Shown here: positions 49,392 through 61,571 of the stretch, one piece after another | How the letters are laid out: each line of letters opens with the position of its first letter | Numbering within the stretch: position 1 is the stretch's first letter | Origin: Lanius collurio | Taxonomy: Eukaryota; Chordata; Aves; Passeriformes; Laniidae | DNA length: 64,000 nucleotides | Assembly (NCBI GenBank): GCA_020086605.1 | Contig: JACBWW010000048.1 | Span: 2,558,012 to 2,622,011, forward strand | Direction of reading: 5' to 3' | Notes under the pieces: generated by a model | What the model was told of the DNA's origin: nothing | What the model saw: the letters and a program-made list of their open reading frames with translations, nothing else | Databases searched by the model: none | Made by a program: the position numbers and the translations under genes

Positions 49392-52300
49392 CTAAATAAA
49401 AAGAAATTAATTCTTTATCAATACATCATCATGCAGCATTTAAAACATATATTAGCATTACAAATATTGCAATCGCTGTAATATATTCACTTGATTCACA
49501 TCCTACAGCAAATTAGAGCTAAGAAACATCTTACATATTTAAAAAGAGGTTTGAAAGACTGTACCAGATAGTTAAGTTTATGCCCTTCTGCTACAGGAAA
49601 ATGGATTAAAGACCCTCTCTTCAGTCTCACTCAGAAATTAGCATAGAATTAGAATTATTGATTTAATATATAATTGTAGAATTACATCTGTGTAGATGCA
49701 ATAATATATTGTAATAATAAATGTGTGTATTTTTGAATGAATACAAAATATATTGCAATGAAATGTAGCAGTAAAATATGTTGTGAGAATGCTACTTAAG
49801 CACTTAAAAAACCCCTGGAAGCAATTGAAGCCTTCTGTGGCTGGTACACTAGTACAGTTTCCAAAAACAATATTGCTACAGCCCTCTCAAGATCACTGTC
49901 TAGAGAACCATAAAAGAAATTAAGGTCTACTCCTATCCATCAGCTCCTCTCCCATCAAATGCAGACTCAATAGACCTCTCCAAACTATTTTCCAGAGCGA
50001 TGAAAATGTCTAATCCATTTGTCTCCCAAATATGGACAGGCATAAGAATAAACTTTCCATTTCAGTAAAAATAGAGGGAAAAAAATGACAGGGTGTTCAA
50101 GATACACAGAAAACTTTAACTGATGACTTAGAACTGAAAGAGCACAAGAGATAAAAAGTAGTATGAGAGATTAAATTTTTATTTCTATCCTAACAAACTG
50201 AACAGAAACCTACAAGACTTTGAAAACCACAATGAATGTCTACCTAGACTTCAAATTTGATGCGGAGTTAGAAAGACTGTGAATTTGAAGAACAAGCTAT
50301 TCCCAGACAATTTTATGTTTGGAAACTGGGCTTGGAGTTATACAGAGGATAACAGCACTATTTGAACTTACTTTCAAACACAGCCTTTCAAAAGTAGGCT
50401 AATCTAAAATAAGATTGTTTTATACTGGAATAAAAAAGGGTCAGCCCACAGTTACCTAGCGATTGATTGTTTAGCAGCTGTTGTGCAAAAAGGTAGTTCA
50501 TCTCAAAGTTCTGATTCTGGCTGAATTACAGGTAAAACAGAAGTCACGAAAGTATAAGGAAGGTGAAGCATCATGGGTTCAGCAAAAAAAGGATAGATGG
50601 GAAGATGTGAAGAGATAATAGACATGAAAATGTGGAACAGAAGAATGCAGCACAAATATAGGTTGATGACCTATGACCTTGAGGAACACAGTTTCACAAA
50701 AAAATTATTCTTTGGTGGTAAATGTAGCTTTCAGTGGGTAACTAGTAAAGATGGAGGGACTGAAGGGCAGAATAAAATTAAATAGAGAATGTACAACATG
50801 ACAAATTTAGGATAATAACTCAAATTTAGGAGATTTCTTGGTCTATAGGAACATGGATATGGACATCGCTTTGATTATACACAGACACAGAGCAAAGTTT
50901 AGCAGCACCAATGATGACATTTAAAAAGCAAGAAGTTTACATTTGCCTCTCATTAAGGAAACTCAAAAAGACATCAAAATATAAATAAAACGTAACTAGT
51001 AACTAATCCAAAAGCATTCCTGTTAAAAGGAAGTATTTTTATCATAAGATTTTTTTTCTCCTCCCTTAAAATTATGATAGCTGCAGGCATGGAATATCAA
51101 TCATAAGTTTATTAAAAAAAGCAGTGAATATTTCACCTTTTTGATGCTTAAAAACTAAGCTATTATCATCATAACTATTTATCTTTCTGCTTTTCAAATT
51201 GAATCTATCAGCAAAGTTATATGAATGCTGTGATTCATAGTCTCTTGGCAACAGCAGAACAAAATCAAATAAGCACTTAATGTGGAGAGATGAAATACAT
51301 TACCCTCTTAAATAGCTTTTTTATTAAGATCACCCAGCTTTTGGAATGGCCAACTACAATCTATCAGTTCATTTGGAACTGAACAGAAAAAAAGTTTAAG
51401 GTACTTGACTACATCACAAAAGAAACATGAATTGCAGAAAATTAGTTTTCACTTCATTAAAGAAAACAGGATTTCAAAAAATACAGTAAGTCAGTTTGAC
51501 TAGTGCAGATGGAATTTACTACCTGTGATACTATTGACTATTTCCCTATCCCTCTGAAACTCAACACAGGGAAGCTCAGAATAGACACTGAAGAGTCTGA
51601 GAGACTCTGGGCCAAGTTTTAACAACCAAGGTTTCTCTATCTGAATCAAAAGAAAATAAGGACTATTCTTCTGGGATGGAGTGGAAGGACATGCTGGTGT
51701 AAAGTCACAGAATCTTTGGCTTCTGGATATGACACAGATCAATCACAAAAGACCAAACTCAGCTACAGCGAAAGTAAACTGAGATCCTTGGGAAAACGTA
51801 AGAATTCTTGAATAATTGAGCAGATGTACATGTATCAGCTAACTCAGGATCCTGAAGAAGGTCCAGATGCATTCTGGCTGTCCACATGGAAACCCTCTTC
51901 CATCTCAAAGGGTAAGCACTTCTGAGAGCAGTTGTAATCTTCGAAATGTCATCATGCATGACCTGTTTGAACAATCGCTGTCCATGGTACTTCTGCAGCC
52001 AATAGCTCCCTGCCAGGTCCCAAAACATGTCACTTGGAGCAGCTGACCGTGGTGCTGTAAACACGGTGTCACTGGGAACTGGTACTGTGTAGTGGGTAAA
52101 AGGAAACCACTCGCAATTTCTGTTCATTGCAAGCAGAGTTGGACAATTTCATTTCAGAGAAAATGGGGATTTTTGTATTTTAGAGATTACTCCATTTTAG
52201 AGGATTTTTAGTGAAAAGATGTAAATAAGACCTGCACTCCCAACACTGGAGTAAAATAATCAGAAAATGCACCTAGAAACACGGTCCTAACAAACAAAGA

Positions 52301-55253
52301 TGATAGAACACTTTTTGCCCCCCCCTAGAGTTATTAATAGGATATAGTCTATTCTTTATCTTCAAGTGGAATATAGCAGACCATCTATGGAAGGCCTGAT
52401 GAATTTTGTTTTACGTTATTGTTGAACCTTTGGAAGCAAAATCCTATCTAGACGGTATCACTTCAGTCATTCCATTTCTGGAGCTTGACTGTCAAGTCAT
52501 GTGCTTGCTACAGGAGTGCTGAAGTCAAGAGTTTGTACATAAAAAATGCAGACAAATTTTGAACAGTAATAGAAAGATCCTGAAGTTTTAAGTTCCAGCT
52601 TCTTGAGAGAAGCATCAGCAACAAACAGGCCTTTGCTTACCTGAGCACAATACATGCTATTTTTCACCAAGACTAGATATTGCAAAGCACTTCTTGCTTC
52701 CACTGAGTTTCTATTCATCAGCATCTAATTTGAGAATGTAAGCACAGACTGACAAATCTTTCATGTAGTGAATAGCTCATCAACAGCTGCCACTGTGGAT
52801 TTCACAACAAAAAGCCTACACAGACTAATTTAATGGTTCCAGCTTACTGATAGGGCATGTAATCTACCTCGTTCCTACTGAAGTAGAGGAAGAATTTGTG
52901 GTGTTTACAATAGTCTAATAGAGGAGTCCAGAATTCCCTTAATTAAGGAGAAAGGCATGTCTGAAGAGATGTTCAGAATTCAAAATACTTCAACATTATC
53001 AAGACTTTAAAAAATATAGTCTCACTACTAAATCTTTGTACTACAAGACAAAAGTCTCTGAAAGGATGCCTAAATAATGTTTTTTTCCTCCTCTCTCTTC
53101 TCTCTCAGAAACAGAGTATCAGTTCCTGGATTCAGAAGATGATGCTCTTCCTGAGGTCAATACAGGCAATGCGACACACTGCATGACTGACATACCACTG
53201 ACCTGGCAGGAGCTGGCCATCTGAGCACCACTGCGTCCCAACTCAGGTGGAACTCTGCATAAGGATTCCCTGTTTCCTTCTCTGAATCCCTTACTGTGAG
53301 GACAGAGGAGAGATCTCTACTTAAAGCTGGAAAAAGAAGTACATCAATGAAGAAATTATAATCTGAATGATGGTGCTAAATAGCAATATAGTACTATAGC
53401 CAGTTCTCATGCATAGGACATACTCCAAATTTCTTCAAGGCTTTATTCAGACACTTTCTAGAGTCTGATGTAGAATGGTACAAACGTCTGTGCCAAGTCA
53501 CTTGTACCTCCTCAGCTTATACTTCTGGTCAAGCATTATCCTTCAGCACAAGATTTTTCATATTTTCCTCTGGGATCTCACTTGGAACTACATTTGGTCT
53601 TCGAGTTTCTATCTAAATAAGCAACAGATGTAGGGGTTTACCACCTGAAACACTGACAAATACAGCAGATAGCTCTGAAGCCTTCTGGAAAGCCAAGTGA
53701 TTTCATCAAAGCTGGAAATAGGTGTAAGTTACCAGTACAAATGGCACTGCTGTGTGTACTTCTTTGGTTTTTAAGACAGAAACTGGCCTTACTCCAATAG
53801 TGGTTTGAATTGCTAGTTTAAGCCATTGTTCCTTGGAACAAATACCCAAGAATTTCCAGGAAGGAAAAACAAACTACTTGTCTGTGATATGACTCCACCA
53901 TAGACAGAAACACAGACTGTATTCACAAGTCTAATGCAAACTGAGTAGGGTTAACAGTTCAGAGACTACTACGAGGCACAGCAGCCAATACAGGGCAACA
54001 TTTCCAGTATACTTTCTTTCTTCTCTCTCCTCCTTTGGTTTAGTGAATTCAATGCAAGTTTTAAGACAATGAAGATTTCTTCAGGAACTTGACAAAAGAA
54101 AGGGTTTTGAAGTCTTCAAAGAGATTAGGAGAGCTGTTCATTAATTTTCACCTGGCAGCTACAAGAGAAATGAAAAAACTGAAGACAGGCTATGGATGCT
54201 CTGCTCTGTATGCCTTTTACAGAAGGATACTGAGCATTACTGGACATACACGAAGTCTCAAAGATTTCTACTCTAGAAACCACTGTTGCATGCATTATAT
54301 GGCTTGTGTGCATGTCTGAAGACCTTAATCACATTTCCTTTTATGGCAGGACACTGGTTCTTTATTTACTTTAACGAACAGACAAGACTCTAAGCATGAG
54401 ATACTAAGGGTGAGACTGAGCTTCACACTAAAGACACCTGTGCTCTCACTGTAGTCAATGGAGATCAAGTTTACAGAGTTACTAAGCATAGCTAAAGCAC
54501 GTAAGCAGTGGCTGGTTAGTCAAATAAGTCTCCATGCTCTGTTGACATCCCTATTTCCGTTGACCATACAGGAAGCGCACATCACTCTTCTGCCAACACC
54601 CAAAACAAGTGACTACAAAATACAGCTGAGACCAAAGCTTAGAGACTTCATTTGGGAGATACCTGATGAGCAAAAGATGAGATTTTTATCATAACTGAAC
54701 AGATTCGCTCCGTTGGTCAGAGCACAGTGCTAGTAAGACCAAGGTTGTGGGTTTGATCCCCATACAGGCCATTCATTTAGGAGTTGGACTCGATGATCCT
54801 TGTGGGACCCTGCCAACTGAGAATATTCTGTGAACTCTTACCAATGATGAAACAGGAACAGGGTAATCTAGGTTTACAATATCATACTGTTTGAGTAATT
54901 GTATATGTAGTATTTTACAGAAATAATGCCATCTTAACGAGACTTCAATGTAATTCTCATAAATTCAGGGAGAATTAGAGACAGAAGTCTTTCAACCTAT
55001 TATCAAAGCAAAGCTAGTAACTATGCACAGAAGCCTACATGTATTGAATAAATTACTTATACTGTACAAGAGTACTGTTATTGTATCTATATTCAGAGGC
55101 TTATGGGGAGTAAGTGCAGAACAAGAGCTTTTCAACTTTATTTGGTCTACATTTGAATTTTCACACTTGCTAGCTACAGAGAACCAGGAATTTAGCCACT
55201 ACTTATGCAGCAGTAAAGTAATACACAATAATGTCCTTTTATTACCAGCTTAC
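49392..55253 (-). other. Intron w3/w4 (5.9 kb) with a SINE and an unexplained region
   Basis: It contains the tRNA/CR1 SINE at 54703-54837. From about 51500 to 53640 the sequence holds several fragments that look like former coding sequence. On the minus strand there is an open frame of 122 codons at 51759-52127 and one of 75 codons at 52497-52724. On the plus strand a long pyrimidine tract ending in CAG at 53108 precedes 38 open codons. I recognise no protein family. The rest is AT-rich intron. Confidence 0.6.
54703..54837 (+). mobile_element. tRNA-Ile/CR1 SINE (TguSINE1-like)
   Basis: The head at 54703-54772 aligns by eye with vertebrate tRNA-Ile along its whole length. It has a degenerate A-box region (CTCCGTTGGTCAGAGC), a GTGCTAGTAA anticodon-loop region, a B box GGTTTGATCCC and a final GGCCA. 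After a short spacer the tail at 54781-54837 is CR1-like, with GAGTTGGACTCGATGATCCT and an ATTCTGTG terminal unit. This is the structure of TguSINE1, known to me from songbirds, whose CR1-like tail suggests mobilisation by CR1. No flanking target-site duplication is apparent. Confidence 0.85.
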
Positions 55254-55335
55254 CTGGAATTAACATCACCATGTCCAAGCTGACCATGCTGCCCATACCC
55301 AAACGTGTAAACATCACCATTCTCCATCAAAACCA
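55254..55335 (-). CDS. MYCBP2: MYCBP2 exon w3 (RCC1 repeat)
   Basis: Residues 76-102, a canonical RCC1 repeat core: VVLMENG followed by GDVYTFGYGQHGQLGHG. The G-x-V-Y-x-F-G-x-G-x-x-G-Q-L-G-H-G signature is the hallmark of RCC1 beta-propeller blades. The acceptor follows a TTGTTGTTTTCAG tract and the donor is TCCAG|GTAAGC. It enters in phase 1 (Val split G|TG) and leaves in phase 2. Confidence 0.97.
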
Positions 55336-55684
55336 CTGAAAAACAACAAAGTATTTTTCTGACATACACACATGACATGGCATTGCACCAGTGCTGGTTA
55401 CTCTTCTGAGTAGCAGTTAATGATTTTTTAGAGACTCAGACGAGATTCCACAACCCATCACAGCTAGCACTTCTATGCAGGAGTAGAGCTCTGCCATGCA
55501 GATGTTTTAAACTGACTCCAAAATTGCTTACAAGCTCTGATGCAACTCAATATATGATACTTACAGTCCTTTTCACTGCTGAAGGACAGTGAGTTGCCTT
55601 TCATTGCTGGAATCAGGGAGGTGATGTGGGGATTTGGGTGGTGATCTTACTTTAGAGCATGTACTGAAATGGCACGAAATGTGT

Positions 55685-55902
55685 AAGGGAAGGTTTAGGC
55701 TGGATATTAAGAAAGGCGGCTGAACACTGCAATAAGCTCTCCAGGGATGTGGTCACAAAAGCCTGACAGAGTTCAGGAAGTGTTTGCATAATACTCCCAG
55801 GCACATGGTGTGATTCTTCGAGATGGTCCTGTGCAGGGGCAGGAGTTGGACTCAATGATCCTTTTAGATCCCTTTTAACTAAAGATATTCTATGTCTCTA
55901 TG
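55685..55902 (+). mobile_element. CR1 LINE 3' end, second subfamily
   Basis: This is a second, different CR1-type 3' region. It opens with GGAAGGTTTAGGCTGGATAT, continues through CAGGCACATGGTGTGATTCT and GGAGTTGGACTCAATGATCC, and ends in degenerate ATTCTATG-like units. The subfamily is distinct from the copy at 61.4 kb and shares its terminal block with the tail of the SINE at 54.7 kb. It is 5'-truncated, with no coding capacity, and sits in the w2/w3 intron. Confidence 0.88.
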
Positions 55903-56066
55903 ACAGTGTAAGAGGCTACAAAATAACCCTGCTACGCTTTCAACTTTTAACACTCCTGTGTAAATCCATATTAAAAACTGAACAAAAAGCAGTGAAGACA
56001 CAGATTAAAACCTTAAAAAAAAAAAAAAATCTGTATTATAATTAACACTGATTTACTTGTTTTTAC

Positions 56067-56186
56067 CTGAATGGTGAAATCCACAACTGACTTGTACAGC
56101 TCGCAGCTCACAGTCAAAACGGACAGCCCCTGGTGGATAAGTTGTGATTTTGCTGGCATCCTTCTCACCCCTTTCTCCACTTCCAT
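56067..56186 (-). CDS. MYCBP2: MYCBP2 exon w2 (RCC1-like region)
   Basis: Residues 36-75. It opens with DGSGERGEKDASK, continues ITTYPPGAVRFDCELRA and ends VQVSCGFHHS, the start of an RCC1-type blade in which a conserved Cys-Gly and paired His precede the V-L-x-x-x-G-x-V strand. Acceptor TTATAG, donor TTCAG|GTAAAA. Phase 1 on both sides. The Asp at the w1/w2 junction is split G|AT. Confidence 0.95.
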
Positions 56187-59124
56187 CTATAAACAAAACT
56201 TACAATTATATCCTACGCACTTATAAAGTTACACTAGAAGAATGAATAGAACAAGGATAGTAAATAACTCCCCACTCCACCACTCGTCCAGTAGAAGAGA
56301 GAACTCACAGAGTAGCAAGAGAGACAGCTCAAAATGCATCAAGGCAGATGTGGAAGACGACAGAAACTCTATTTTTAAAAATGTACTATAAAGGTACACA
56401 CTGGAAAATATCCTCTAGAGCAGAAACTTCCCCAAGAGCAATCGAATCAGCAAAACAAAAAAATTCAAACTTCAGAAGCTTTGCTTGATAGCTATCATTT
56501 CATTCTTCAATAAGGTAGCATTATTAAGTAGGCAATACTGCAGTCAAACTCAACAGGCATAGCCTAGTCGATCTTTTCCAATTACTACTCTTTAAGGAGT
56601 TTAGTTGACTCCAGCTCGGCCACAGAGGCCCTGCTTTGGGTAGATGACAATTACTTACACAGCTCATTTCTAACAATGCAGACAACTCACTAAGAGTGTG
56701 TCTGTTTGCTGTCTGCTTCCATGCATTTTTAGACATAATTTCTGTGATTTCCTTTAATAAGCATGTATGTATTTAGTAAGTATGAAGTGCATTATTGGTT
56801 CCTAAAGCCAAACTGCCTCCATACTGGACAAAAGCACAGAAGTGCAACGTATTACTCCCAAATTTCTTGCAAGCTACCATCTTCTCCAGAAATCAGAATG
56901 TTTCCATCATCTATTAAACTTTAATCACACTCTAAATATGTTAAGTGAAAAATAACTGCATACAGAAGACTGCGTGTATTCTCTGATAATTCTGAGTACT
57001 GTTCTATTAACAAAACTAATACAGGGAAACAACTGCTCCTCAAACAATTCAGGGTGTTGTTAATTTAGATGTATACTTAGAACTTCTACATGTTTTTAAT
57101 AAAATCCAGCTTCTATACATATTGCTCAAAATTTTCTATTTATTGCAGAGAAACTGCGGATACAGTGAAGTCATTTCCCACTTTTATTACATACCAGTTA
57201 TAAAAAAATCTTAACTGTTCTAAAAACGAAGCTATTTTCTAGTAATGACTTGAGTATAGAAATTACATGAATCTGCATACAGTTCACATCTGTAAGGAAA
57301 CTGTGTGTTGGTACTAATGCTTTTGAAGAATTAGGTTTAAAAGCATAGGTAAAGTATCCCTTTGAAACACGCATTACATGCTGGATATGTGTGAAATGGA
57401 GAAGTGGTAAAAAACCTTGTCTTTCAGAGTTGCCATGGGATTTTTGAGGTTGTGTACTACCAGACTGCACATAAATTAGAAGAAATGTTTCTGAAGGTCT
57501 GTGTGCAGCTTTCTTTGGAATAAATAACAAAAGCAAATACAAAGAGATAGACTCACTGTTAAACAACAACCAGCCTCCCAAAATTAGTTTTCCGCCTAGT
57601 TCTGTAATTCTGCCTTAAGCAGCTCACAGTATTTAACAGCTTGACTACTTCTCAAAATACAGTACCTTTGAACTTTTTATGCCTACTTTTGCATTAACCT
57701 CTACATGTCCTACCTACTGCTTCCCCATTTCATACAAGCTTTTCGGACATAAGCAGAGAAAAATTAATTCTTCTGGAAGTCACCTGTGGCCACCATCTCC
57801 CCTCCCCCCTCAGACACCACTGACTAATGAAAAATGTGAGCTCTCCCACTGTGTAAACGCACTTGAATAATCAGCTGCCAGGAATACATGTGTCCAGTAT
57901 GAATATGTCATGGCTGCATGCACCTCCCAGAGTGAAACACACTGGGGATAGAGCAACCACATCACCTATGCAATCACATTATGCAGCAGCAAGCATCTTC
58001 TGGTCATGTAACAGCAGCATATCAAGTGATCTGCAGAAACTTAAAGCAGCACAATGTACATTTTCTGCCTCATTGTAAGAAAAACATCCTGCTCTAAAAG
58101 GCTTCAAAAACTATTCACAAAAAGTTGAGGATTTCTGTTTTCTCTGTTGATAAATGTGATACTACCTTTAAATAAAACATTATTCTAGATACACTCCTAT
58201 TTTCTCCAAAGTTGTTAGTGTGCAAGATATAGAGATGAGTACCTTAATATGAAACAAATTTTGCAATTCCTTATCTGAGAAATAAAATTATTTTAAAGGA
58301 TAAAGTTTTACAAAGTTGGCATTTTCAATTTCCAAAGCAAACTTCTCAAAGGCTCTGAGAAGGCAAGAATGGAAGCAACTGTCTTTCAACCGTATCTTAC
58401 TTTGTTCAAGTGTGGAATTTTTTTAACTGAAAATGGAATTCTTCTCAGCCTTCTTTGCAGCATGGTTAGTAACTGTCTCAAGAGTTTTGATTTGTTTGGA
58501 TCTTCAAAACTTGATAATTTATGTGTTAAGTTGCAACTAAAACAGCTAGTCTTGTTTAGGAAAAAAACCCAACAGTCTTTTGACCAAAATATACAAAGTC
58601 AAATGGAATACCACACTACTTACTTTTAGAGCAATACTTCTGGACTATGCTGTTTATCTGTTACTCCATTACATGGCCAATACATACCATATTTTTCCAG
58701 CAGCACTGCCTAGGAGAACTTATACTTGGAGATAAGGCTGCAAACAAACTGGGCCATCCCCTTTCCTTCCATTGCTTTCAAACAGTCCAAGTTTTTTTAA
58801 AAAGTTTAAGTCAAAGGTGGATGCTGAAAACTTATTTGCATGTCTCAAGGAACAACTATAACCAGAGAGATATACATTAGTTTTTCTTCCAACAATTGTG
58901 TACTTCTTAATTTCATTAAAAGTACTATAAAAACAACTGTTCCTGAAACGGAAGCATAAAAACACCACTGAAGCAGAGACTCTTCTTGGTGGATGCGTGG
59001 AACCTTCAGGCAGATCAAGTTAGTACCTCCAGTGTTATCCAGCCAGTGTACAGAACAGAAACTTTGACTCCATCTCTCTGAGAGAGAAGAAAGCACCAAG
59101 GAAAAGCTGTGAAGTGCTTCCTGC

Positions 59125-59649
59125 TGTTAACACTGAGAGCTGTGCTCCACGATCAACTTCACAGTGATGGGTTTTCATCTCTGGTATCTCAATGATGCCA
59201 CGAAGATCTTTTGCTTCTTATTTTATACCCCTTTTTGCATCTTCTGTTCCTGGTGCTTTTGCCTACATTCTTGGACTTGTTTGTCAGACTGACTAAATAT
59301 TTTAGAAGCTTTGTAAGTAGAGGTAAGTGTGCCCCAGACCCCAAGGTCTTCTCCAAAACACATTCTGTAAACTAAGATAGAACCATCCAGGGGAAGGTTC
59401 CTTGGCGAGGGGGGCTCACTCAAGCCTCTCATTTGAGAATTTTTGATACATATGCTAATTAGTAAGACCTATAATGTTAGGCCATATCTTTTTGGGGTGT
59501 GCATTGCTGGTGCATTGCAGTGGGCAATGTGGGGTGCGCTTCAGCACACCTGACCTGGACATGTACACCTAAAGAACCTTAAAACAAATACCAAAGTAAA
59601 ATCCCTTTTTTCCCCCTCTAACCATGTCTGACTCTTGATTTTATCAACA
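59125..59649 (+). mobile_element. Probable solo LTR of an avian endogenous retrovirus
   Basis: The block of about 525 bp starts TGTTAACA and ends TCAACA, so its ends are imperfect inverted repeats of the TG...CA kind. It has a TATA-like TATTTTATACCC near 59218 and an A-rich, polyadenylation-like stretch near 59580, followed by a T/C-rich stretch. Its composition differs from the surrounding intron. I see no gag, pol or env frame and no clear target-site duplication, so the boundaries are approximate. Identification as an ERVL-type LTR rests on memory of similar avian repeats. Confidence 0.55.
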
Positions 59650-61354
59650 CCAAGAAGAGGCATTATCAAAGCTGGGGAAAGAAAGAGAGAACAACTAACC
59701 AATCCCCAACATCACTCAGTTTTCCTCAAAAAATTCTTGGTTCCTGAAGACAATTTTCTTCCTCCATTAAATGTGCTTAGAAGTACTCTTGGCTGATACT
59801 GCTGCCAAGAAAACCACCGCTTTCCAGGAAAAAAGGAAAAGCTCAGTCAGTCCCAATAGCAAGTGAAGTAATAAGCTTTAAATAAGACTTCTTCTGGCAA
59901 AAAACCCAAACCCAACATCATTACAGAATGACACTGTGGACTCTTGCTTCGCCCAGACCAGAGGAAAAGGATTTTGTTAGTGTTCCCCAGCAGTAAGGGT
60001 GATAATATTCAATTTCTCACCATCCATCTTTGGAGAAGAGAAGAAGCACTTTTAAGTTAAATACGTGTCTTCTCTCCACAGACTAAAAGCTTTAATGCAA
60101 TATGACCATATATTAAAAATTCTTACAGTAACTGTCTCTTTAGACCACATCATATGCCAACAAACCCTTGTTTTGTTCAGCAGCAACTACCCAAATAAAG
60201 CATATTGGTCAAGTTACTGGTTAGTCTCTGTGATGTCCAACCCTCAAAAGGTGTTTTCTCACAGGGTATTCTGAATGCTATAATATAATTTACAGACTTT
60301 ATATACATTACTTTAATGAATCAGCCTATGCCTGCAGTTTCTTGGCTGTCTAACCCTAGGCTTCAGCTGAAATATTTGTAATCAATTTTATAGCTATAGT
60401 GCAGGGGGAAGAGAATATACTCCAGTCGTGAAAATCATCCATCCAATGAGAACAGCAAAAAAATTAAGTCTGTTGGATGCTTGAGAGGTTCCTACAGAGC
60501 TTACTTGAGTTTACAAGTGAAATATGATATGCAGAATCACAAGTGCATAACACATACAATAAAGTGATAATAAACTCATGTTCCAATTATAAACTCAGTT
60601 TTAGACGTAGGTTTTTCCTTGTCAGCTGTCTCACTCCAGTGAGTGCCTCAAACTACTCTGCCCTTCACACAGTATCCTAGCTAAAAAGTTAAAAAGCAAA
60701 TTCCATCTTGAACATCTGGCAATTTTGTCTTAGCATTTGCAAAATGGTTGACCTATATCTTGTTCCATCTATGCAGGTTCAGCTTCATCTAGTCTTTGTA
60801 TTTTTGAGGGTATTTGTTTCATATTCCTTTGAACATTTACCACTACTTCCAAATTCAGGAAAAAGGTAGCATTCAAACTGCTGAATCTTAGCTCACTCAA
60901 GAAACTTACTTTGTTTTTAATTGCTACTCAGGTAATTTTTACAGTTGAGAAAACATTACAGACTTGCATTAATGTTTTTTACTCAGATCCCCAGTTATGG
61001 GAATCCACAGGGATTGGAGATGTAGACTGGAAACTCACTACCTCATTAAAGAATAAGGATGAAGCTCATTTTTCTTCTTAGTGTCAAACCACTCCATGAA
61101 TACTCAAATGTTGTACCTAATCCTTTCTACTAATAATTGTGAAAGGCACAGAAGACACATATCAGGAAGACTATGCTGAATTATGCATTTTGTGCAGTAA
61201 AAAGGATCTTGATATGCAGACTCCATAAATGTGAAAGGACTAAATGAAAATGGCAAAATTTCTAAAAAAACCAGCGGTTTCAATGAAGATGAAGGAGTTT
61301 TCAACTGGACAATCAAGTAGAGGAATTCCACAAGTGATAGACATGTGGATTATA

Positions 61355-61571
61355 ATGAGAAAATTTCTTTACACTTGAGGGTGATGAAGCACTGTAACAG
61401 GTTGCCAGGAGAAATCAAGGATGCCCCACCCTCAAAAGTGTTCAACACCAGTTTGGATGGGGCTTTGAGCAATCTGATGTAGTGGAAGGTCTCCCTGTCC
61501 ATGTCAGGGGATTGGGACTGGATGATCTTTAACATCCCTTCCAACTCAAACCATTCCATGACTCCATGATT
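61355..61571 (+). mobile_element. CR1 LINE 3' end
   Basis: The sequence follows the 3' region of avian CR1. GGGTGATGAAGCACTG is followed by AACAGGTTGCC, then GGATGGGGCTTTGAGCAA, GGACTGGATGATCTTTAA and a CCTTCCAACTCAAACC block. It ends in short ATTCCATG/ACTCCATG units, the typical CR1 3' terminal repeats. The element is 5'-truncated as usual and lacks any reverse transcriptase frame. It lies antisense to MYCBP2 in the w1/w2 intron. Many substitutions indicate age. Confidence 0.92.

Noticed and set aside
54703..54774. Possible tRNA-Ile gene
   Set aside because: The acceptor stem and A box are degenerate and the sequence continues into a CR1-type tail, so it is the head of a SINE, not a functional tRNA gene.
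57198..57581. Minus-strand open frame of 127 codons, the longest in the window
   Set aside because: It lies in intron w1/w2, has no recognisable domain or splice context, and its composition is that of ordinary intron.
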